Part shown: positions 59,146 through 64,000 of the stretch, piece after piece | Layout: each line of letters begins with the position of its first letter | Position numbering within the stretch: position 1 is the first letter of the stretch | Assembly (NCBI GenBank): GCA_964634325.1 | Contig: CAZWJF010000014.1 | Location: forward strand, 17,618 to 81,617 | From: JAJXWB01 sp964634325 | Lineage (GTDB): Bacteria; Pseudomonadota; Alphaproteobacteria; Rhizobiales; Beijerinckiaceae | Direction of reading: 5' to 3' | DNA length: 64,000 nucleotides | The notes under the pieces: generated by a model | What the model was told of the DNA's origin: nothing | The model's input: only the letters and a program-made list of their open reading frames with translations | Database searches by the model: none | Made by a program: the position numbers and the translations under genes

Positions 59146-59831
59146 GCGGCCTGGTCGCCCAGATCAAAGCCGACGTCGCCTGCGTGTCCGGCCGCGATCC
59201 CGCTGCGCGCGGAAAAGCGGAAGTTCTCTTCACATATCCGGGCGTGCACGCCGTCATATGGCATCGCGTCGCAAACCGCCTTTGGCGACGCAACTGGCGC
59301 AGCGGCGCGCGGTTCTTGTCGTGGTTCGCGCGATTCCTGACGAACGTCGACATTCATCCCGGCGCGACGATCGGCGCACGCTTCTTCATCGACCATGGCG
59401 CCGGCGTCGTCATCGGCGAAACCGCGGTCGTCGGCGACGACGTGACGCTCTACCATGGCGTAACGCTCGGCGGCGTCTCCTGGTCGCCCGGCAAACGCCA
59501 TCCGACGCTCGGCGACAACGTCATGGTCGGCGCGGGCGCCAAGATTCTCGGGCCGATCACGATCGGCGAAGGCGCGCGCGTCGGTGCCAACTCCGTCGTC
59601 ATGGAGGACGTTCCGCCCGGCGCGACGGTCGTCGGCATCCCCGGCAAGATCGTGTACGGGCTCTCGACGCGGCGCCGCCTGGCGGGCGGACGCGTCGATC
59701 TCGACCATCACCTGATGCCGGACCCCGCGGGCGAAGCGCTCGCTTATCTCATCGACCGCGTCGACTTTCTGGAAGCGCGTCTGAATGAAATGCGACGCGA
59801 GCGTCGCAACGCCCACGAAAACGTCACCTGA
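59142..59831 (+). CDS. cysE: Serine O-acetyltransferase of the nif cluster
   Basis: 229 residues. A left-handed beta helix: IHPGATIGARFFIDHGAGVVIGETAVVGDDVTLYHGVTLGG (in part) and PTLGDNVMVGAGAKILGPI. Makes O-acetylserine, raising cysteine supply for NifS. ATGA overlap with nifV. The nif location suggests a dedicated second copy. Confidence 0.94.
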   Translation: MSGLVAQIKADVACVSGRDPAARGKAEVLFTYPGVHAVIWHRVANRLWRRNWRSGARFLSWFARFLTNVDIHPGATIGARFFIDHGAGVVIGETAVVGDDVTLYHGVTLGGVSWSPGKRHPTLGDNVMVGAGAKILGPITIGEGARVGANSVVMEDVPPGATVVGIPGKIVYGLSTRRRLAGGRVDLDHHLMPDPAGEALAYLIDRVDFLEARLNEMRRERRNAHENVT

Positions 59832-59845
59832 CGAAAGGACCAGCC

Positions 59846-60169
59846 ATGAGCGCGATCGAGACATTGAAGACGCTGAGCTCCGCCGAGGATTTCTTCCGCG
59901 AACTTAACGTGGAGTTCGATCCCAAGGTTCTCGGCGTCGCGCGGCTGCACATTCTGCGGCGCATGGGCGAGACGATCGCCGCGATTCCGGACGACGCCCA
60001 CGACGAATCCGTTCGCATGGCCTGCCGCGAGGCGCTGGCGCACGCCTATGCGGAATTCACGCAGAAGGCGCCGATCGAAACGCGCCTATTCAAGGTGCTG
60101 CGCGACCGCGATCCGTCGCGCCCGGCGCGACGCGGCGCTTTCGTTCCGCTGTCCGACCTCATCGGCTGA
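59846..60169 (+). CDS. nifW: Nitrogenase-stabilising protein NifW
   Basis: 107 residues: LKTLSSAEDFFRELNVEFDP and VLGVARLHILRRMGETIA are NifW signatures. Helps MoFe protein maturation or protection from oxygen. Its stop overlaps the ACA of a half-site of the fixA operator. Confidence 0.95.
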   Translation: MSAIETLKTLSSAEDFFRELNVEFDPKVLGVARLHILRRMGETIAAIPDDAHDESVRMACREALAHAYAEFTQKAPIETRLFKVLRDRDPSRPARRGAFVPLSDLIG

Positions 60170-60175
60170 CACGTC

Positions 60176-60199
60176 TGTCGCGACGCCGACACGCGTTGT
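60176..60199 (+). promoter_or_regulatory. NifA binding site and half-site array upstream of fixA
   Basis: TGT-CGCGACGCCG-ACA (60176-60191) followed by N5 and another TGT (60197-60199); an ACA also lies four bases before (60169-60171). The UAS starts 78 bases before the -24 box. Confidence 0.82.
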
Positions 60200-60253
60200 C
60201 GCGGCAGGCGCGCAACCGGGACGGAAAAGCAAAGGAAAGCAGGCTTTTCCAGT

Positions 60254-60268
60254 TGGTACGAAGTTTGC
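60254..60268 (+). promoter_or_regulatory. Sigma-54 promoter of fixABCX
   Basis: TGGTAC-GAAGT-TTGC; one change from TGGCAC, with the invariant GG and GC kept. It lies 37 bases before the fixA GTG. Confidence 0.88.
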
Positions 60269-60304
60269 GGAGCAAGGGCCAGGACAATTCGTAAGGAGGC
60301 GGCG

Positions 60305-61159
60305 GTGCACATAGTCGTCTGCATCAAGCAGGTGCCGGACTCGGCCCAGATCCGTGTTCATCCCGTCACCAATACGATCATGCGGCAGGGCGTGCCGACG
60401 ATCATCAACCCCTATGATCTCTTTTCGCTCGAAGAGGCGATGCGCTGGCGCGACAAGCTCGGCGGCGAAGTAACCGTCCTCAGCATGGGCCCGCCGTCCG
60501 CTTCCGATTCCCTGCGCAAGGCCCTGACCTACGGCGCCGACCGCGCCGTGTTGCTGACCGATCGTTTCTTTGCCGGCTCAGACACGCTGGCGACCAGCTA
60601 CGCGCTGTCGGCCGCGATCGCGAAGGTCGGCGAAACGTTCGGCGCGCCGGACATCGTATTCACCGGGAAACAGACGATCGACGGCGACACCGCGCAAGTC
60701 GGGCCCGGTATCGCCAAGCGCCTCGATCTCAAGCAGCTCACCTACGTCAGCCGCATCGTCGACGTCGACCTGCAGTCGCGCTCCATCGTCGCGGAACGGC
60801 GCGCGGAAGGCGGCGTACAGGTTCTGATGACGCAACTGCCCGCGCTCGTCACCATGCTCGAGGGCGTGAACGAAATTCGACGCGGTTCGCTCGACGACGC
60901 GCTGCGCGCGGCGCGCGCCGACGTGATCGTCTGGAGCGCCGCCGACGCCGGCATCACGGACTTGCAGAATTGCGGATTGCGCGGCTCGCCGACCGTGGTC
61001 AAGCGCGTGTTCGCGCCGCCGCCGCGCTCCGAGAAGGCGGAATTGGTCGAGACCCACGGGCGCACGCCGCCCGAGGCCGCGGACGCGCTGATCGAGGCGA
61101 TCTTCGCGCGCGCGCCGGCGGTCGAGGCCGATCTCGCCAAATCCCTGTCCGGCTACTGA
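60305..61159 (+). CDS. fixA: Electron transfer flavoprotein FixA (beta-like subunit)
   Basis: 284 residues from a GTG start behind AAGGAGG: HIVVCIKQVPDSAQIRVHP. Contains DIVFTGKQTIDGDTAQVGPGIAKRL. Part of the FixABCX complex that bifurcates electrons from NADH to ubiquinone and to ferredoxin for nitrogenase. Confidence 0.96.
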   Translation: MHIVVCIKQVPDSAQIRVHPVTNTIMRQGVPTIINPYDLFSLEEAMRWRDKLGGEVTVLSMGPPSASDSLRKALTYGADRAVLLTDRFFAGSDTLATSYALSAAIAKVGETFGAPDIVFTGKQTIDGDTAQVGPGIAKRLDLKQLTYVSRIVDVDLQSRSIVAERRAEGGVQVLMTQLPALVTMLEGVNEIRRGSLDDALRAARADVIVWSAADAGITDLQNCGLRGSPTVVKRVFAPPPRSEKAELVETHGRTPPEAADALIEAIFARAPAVEADLAKSLSGY

Positions 61160-61169
61160 GGAGAGCGTC

Positions 61170-62276
61170 ATGTCGAGCACCCCCGCATCCCCTCCGGCCG
61201 GCGGCGGCCGCGCTTCGATGAAGAAGGAGCTGCCGGAGCGTTTCAGGTCCTATAAGCATGTTTGGGTGTTCGTGGAGCTCGAACGCGGACACGTTCATTC
61301 GGTCTCGTGGGAGCTGCTCGGCGAGGGGCGCAAGCTCGCCAACAAGCTTGGCGTCGAACTCGCCGCCGTCGTGATGGGCGGCCTCGACTGCGGCGTTCGC
61401 GAGGCGGCGCAGGAGGCGTTCGCCTATGGCGCCGACCTCGCGTATGTCGTCGAAAATCCGGTTCTCGCAGATTATCGGAACGAGACCTATTCGAAAGCGC
61501 TGACCGATCTGGTCAACGCGCACAAGCCGGAAATCCTGTTGCTCGGCGCAACCACGCTCGGGCGCGATCTCGCCGGCTCGGTCGCGACGACGTTGCTGAC
61601 GGGCCTGACCGCCGACTGCACGGAACTGGATGTCGACGCCGACAAGTCGCTCGCCGCCACACGCCCGACCTTCGGCGGATCGCTGCTGTGCACGATCTAT
61701 ACGCTGAATTTCCGGCCGCAGATGGCGACCGTGCGGCCGCGCGTCATGCAGATGCCGCCGCGCCAGGACGGCCGCGAGGGACGCATCGTCTCCTTCGACG
61801 TCGATCTGAAGGAAGAATCGATCATCACCAAGCTGCTGCGCTTCGTGCCGGATCGCGATTCCAACAAGTCCAATCTCGCCTACGCCGATATCGTCGTCTC
61901 GGGCGGCATGGGCTTGCAGAGCGCGGAGAATTATCAGCTCGTGCGCCAGCTCGCTTCTGTGCTCGGCGCCGAATACGGCTGTTCTCGCCCGCTGGTGCAG
62001 AAGGGCTGGGTCCCCGCCGAACGGCAGATCGGCCAGACCGGCAAGACGATCCGCCCGAAGCTCTACATCGCCGCGGGCATCTCTGGCGCGATCCAGCATC
62101 GCGTCGGGGTCGACGGCGCCGACATGATCGTGGCCATCAACACCGACAAGAACGCGCCGATCTTCGATTTCGCGCATCTCGGCATCGTGACGGACGCGGT
62201 CCGTTTCTTGCCTGCATTGACCGAAGCCTTCCGCAAGCGGCTGTCGCCGCATTCCAAGGACCGGCTCGCCGGCTAG
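61170..62276 (+). CDS. fixB: Electron transfer flavoprotein FixB (alpha-like subunit)
   Basis: 368 residues. The C-terminal FAD-binding segment GQTGKTIRPKLYIAAGISGAIQH is complete, followed by VAINTDKNAPIFDFAHLGIV. N-terminal extension before YKHVWVFVELERGHVHSV. Forms the ETF heterodimer with FixA; GAGGAGAG before the ATG. Confidence 0.96.
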   Translation: MSSTPASPPAGGGRASMKKELPERFRSYKHVWVFVELERGHVHSVSWELLGEGRKLANKLGVELAAVVMGGLDCGVREAAQEAFAYGADLAYVVENPVLADYRNETYSKALTDLVNAHKPEILLLGATTLGRDLAGSVATTLLTGLTADCTELDVDADKSLAATRPTFGGSLLCTIYTLNFRPQMATVRPRVMQMPPRQDGREGRIVSFDVDLKEESIITKLLRFVPDRDSNKSNLAYADIVVSGGMGLQSAENYQLVRQLASVLGAEYGCSRPLVQKGWVPAERQIGQTGKTIRPKLYIAAGISGAIQHRVGVDGADMIVAINTDKNAPIFDFAHLGIVTDAVRFLPALTEAFRKRLSPHSKDRLAG

Positions 62277-62290
62277 ATGAGGAGAGCGAC

Positions 62291-63595
62291 ATGATCGAGA
62301 GATTCGACGCCATCGTCATCGGCGCCGGCATGGCCGGAAACTCGGCGGCCTACACGCTCGCCTCGCGCGGGCTCAGCGTCCTGCAACTCGAGCGCGGCGA
62401 ATATCCCGGCGCCAAGAACGTGCAGGGCGCGATCCTCTACGCCAACATGCTCGAAAAGGTCATTCCCGAATTCCGGGAAGACGCGCCTCTCGAGCGTCAC
62501 ATCGTCGAGCAGCGTTTCTGGTTCATGACCGAGCGATCGCACACCGGCATGCAATACCGCTCCGAGGATTTCAACGAAGAAAAGCCGAACCGCTATACGA
62601 TCATTCGTTCGCAGTTCGATCGCTGGTTCTCGAAGAAGGCGCAGGAGAAGGGCGCAATTCTGCTGACCGAGACGACAGCGGTCGAACTCGTTCAGGACGC
62701 CTATGGCAAGGTGATCGGCGTACGCACGGACCGGTCCGGCGGCACGATCATGGCCGATGTCGTCGTTCTCGCGGAGGGCGTCAACGGACTGCTCGGCACG
62801 CGCGCGGGCTTGCGCAAGACGCCCAATCCCGACCAGGTGGCGCTGGCGGTGAAGGAAATGCACTTCCTCCCGCCAGAGGTGATCGAACAACGCTTCAACA
62901 TCCAGAGCGACGAAGGCGTGGTCATCGAGGCGGCGGGCGCCGTCTCCGAAGGCATGGCCGGCATGGGCTTCCTCTACACCAACAAGGAATCGATTTCCGT
63001 CGGCATCGGCTGCATCGTGTCCGACTTCGCCGAAACGGGAAAATCGCCGTACCAGCTTCTCGACAAGTTCAAGAAGCACCCTTCGATCCGTCCACTGCTC
63101 GAAGGCTCGGAAGTCAAGGAATACGCGGCGCACCTGATCCCCGAAGGCGGCTACAAGGCTGTGCCGCAATTGTTCGGCGACGGCTGGGTCGTCGTCGGCG
63201 ACGCCGCGCAACTCAACAACGCCGTTCATCGCGAAGGCTCCAACCTCGCCATGACCAGCGGGCGTCTGGCCGCTGAAGCGATCTTCCAGACGAAGTCGCG
63301 TCGCGAGCCGATGAACGCGGAGAACCTGTCGCTGTACGAGAAGATGATCAACGACAGTTTCGTGATGAAAGATCTCAAGAAATACAAGGATATGCCGGCG
63401 CTGCTGCATACGCAGTCGCAGAACCTGTTCCTGACCTACCCGCAGCTCGTCTCCACCGCGATGGAGAATTTCCTGCGCGTCGACGGCACGCCGAAGGTCG
63501 ACAAGGAAAAGGCGACGATGCGCGCGATGAAGACCAAGCGCGGCTGGATGGGTTTGATGGGCGATGCGGTGCGCGTCGCGCGCGCGTGGCGTTGA
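62291..63595 (+). CDS. fixC: ETF-quinone oxidoreductase-like flavoprotein FixC
   Basis: 434 residues. FAD-binding start FDAIVIGAGMAGNSAAYTLA; later VVVGDAAQLNNAVHREGSNLAMTSG. Lacks the C-terminal 4Fe-4S domain of mammalian ETF-QO, which is supplied by FixX. Membrane-associated quinone-side subunit of FixABCX. GGAGAG before the ATG. Confidence 0.96.
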   Translation: MIERFDAIVIGAGMAGNSAAYTLASRGLSVLQLERGEYPGAKNVQGAILYANMLEKVIPEFREDAPLERHIVEQRFWFMTERSHTGMQYRSEDFNEEKPNRYTIIRSQFDRWFSKKAQEKGAILLTETTAVELVQDAYGKVIGVRTDRSGGTIMADVVVLAEGVNGLLGTRAGLRKTPNPDQVALAVKEMHFLPPEVIEQRFNIQSDEGVVIEAAGAVSEGMAGMGFLYTNKESISVGIGCIVSDFAETGKSPYQLLDKFKKHPSIRPLLEGSEVKEYAAHLIPEGGYKAVPQLFGDGWVVVGDAAQLNNAVHREGSNLAMTSGRLAAEAIFQTKSRREPMNAENLSLYEKMINDSFVMKDLKKYKDMPALLHTQSQNLFLTYPQLVSTAMENFLRVDGTPKVDKEKATMRAMKTKRGWMGLMGDAVRVARAWR

Positions 63596-63628
63596 AGATG
63601 ACGGACAGCGGCTCGAAAGGAGAGCGAC

Positions 63629-63925
63629 ATGGGCGATCAACCTAAGGTGCGCGTCGAGGACAAGCTCCAGTACAACCGTTATCTCGTCGATCCCGGCAAA
63701 CCGCACATCTCCGTCACGGCGCACGACAAGCCGTCGCACAACCTGCAGGCGATGACGACGATCTGCCCGGCCGGTTGCTACGCCAACAATGCGGCGGGTC
63801 AGGTCGAGGTGGTCGCGGACGGCTGCATGGAATGCGGCACCTGCCGCATCCTGCTGGAGCCGACCGGCGAGATTACCTGGACCTATCCGCGCGGCGGCTA
63901 CGGCGTTCTGTTCAAGTTCGGATGA
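63629..63925 (+). CDS. fixX: Ferredoxin-like protein FixX
   Basis: 98 residues. Cysteines in ICPAGCYANN and DGCMECGTCRIL fit the FixX 4Fe-4S pattern. Completes the fixABCX operon. The 75 bases after it to the window edge show no gene or clear terminator. Confidence 0.95.
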   Translation: MGDQPKVRVEDKLQYNRYLVDPGKPHISVTAHDKPSHNLQAMTTICPAGCYANNAAGQVEVVADGCMECGTCRILLEPTGEITWTYPRGGYGVLFKFG

Positions 63926-64000
63926 TGCAGGCGCCGGCCCGACGCCTCACATATTTGCGTAGTTTGGACCTCCGCCGCCTTCGGGGCATGTCCATGTGAT

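Overview
This is a GC-rich (roughly 65%) stretch of chromosome from a free-living, nitrogen-fixing alphaproteobacterium. The O2-sensitive NifA with its four-cysteine motif, the cobW-cobN-cobG aerobic cobalamin operon, the GTTC-N7-GTTC LexA box and the nif gene order all point to Hyphomicrobiales. A relative of Methylocystis, Beijerinckia or Rhodoblastus is my best guess, but this is inferred from gene content, not from a marker gene. No tRNA, rRNA, CRISPR array, insertion sequence or phage gene was seen.

Layout. Positions 1-2567 hold the start of a GH8 endoglucanase (cut by the window edge), a RecD/Dda-like helicase and a MarR regulator. Positions 2606-8196 form a surface-glycan group: a GT2 glycosyltransferase, two FkbM methyltransferases, a C-methyltransferase-like enzyme and an acyltransferase 3. 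Positions 8289-12516 carry an acyl-CoA ligase behind a palindromic operator, a small membrane protein with a Cys-rich secreted protein, a candidate anti-Shine-Dalgarno small RNA (11445-11530) and an HSL-type hydrolase.

Positions 12524-27133 are the cobalamin locus. A minus-strand cobalamin riboswitch leads cobW-cobN-cobG-cobH-cobI-cobJ. cobK is inverted between cobJ and cobL, and cobL-cobE-cobM-cobB continue on the minus strand. cobO and cobQ run divergently from the riboswitch. Neighbouring genes mostly overlap by 4 bases. cobA, cobF, cobST and the nucleotide-loop genes are not in the window.

Positions 27179-38622 are metabolic and accessory genes: an aldehyde dehydrogenase, a glutathione transferase, a frameshifted ABC substrate-binding protein, a two-subunit 2-oxoacid:ferredoxin oxidoreductase, rmuC behind an SOS box, and a wax ester synthase / hydrolase / wax ester synthase operon.

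Positions 38838-63925 are the nitrogenase island: nifA; nifB-fdxN-LRV-nifZ-nifT-SIR2-like; divergent fdxD-ferritin; nifHDK-nifEN-nifX-(41-residue small protein)-DUF269-DUF683-fdxB-nifQ; iscA-nifUSV-cysE-nifW; fixABCX. The genes supply regulation (NifA), Fe-S and FeMo-cofactor assembly (NifUSBQVENX), the nitrogenase proteins (NifHDK) and low-potential electrons (FixABCX, ferredoxins, possibly the 2-oxoacid oxidoreductase). Four operons carry a NifA site (TGT-N10-ACA) and a sigma-54 promoter. In three of them the spacing between the two is exactly 78 bases.
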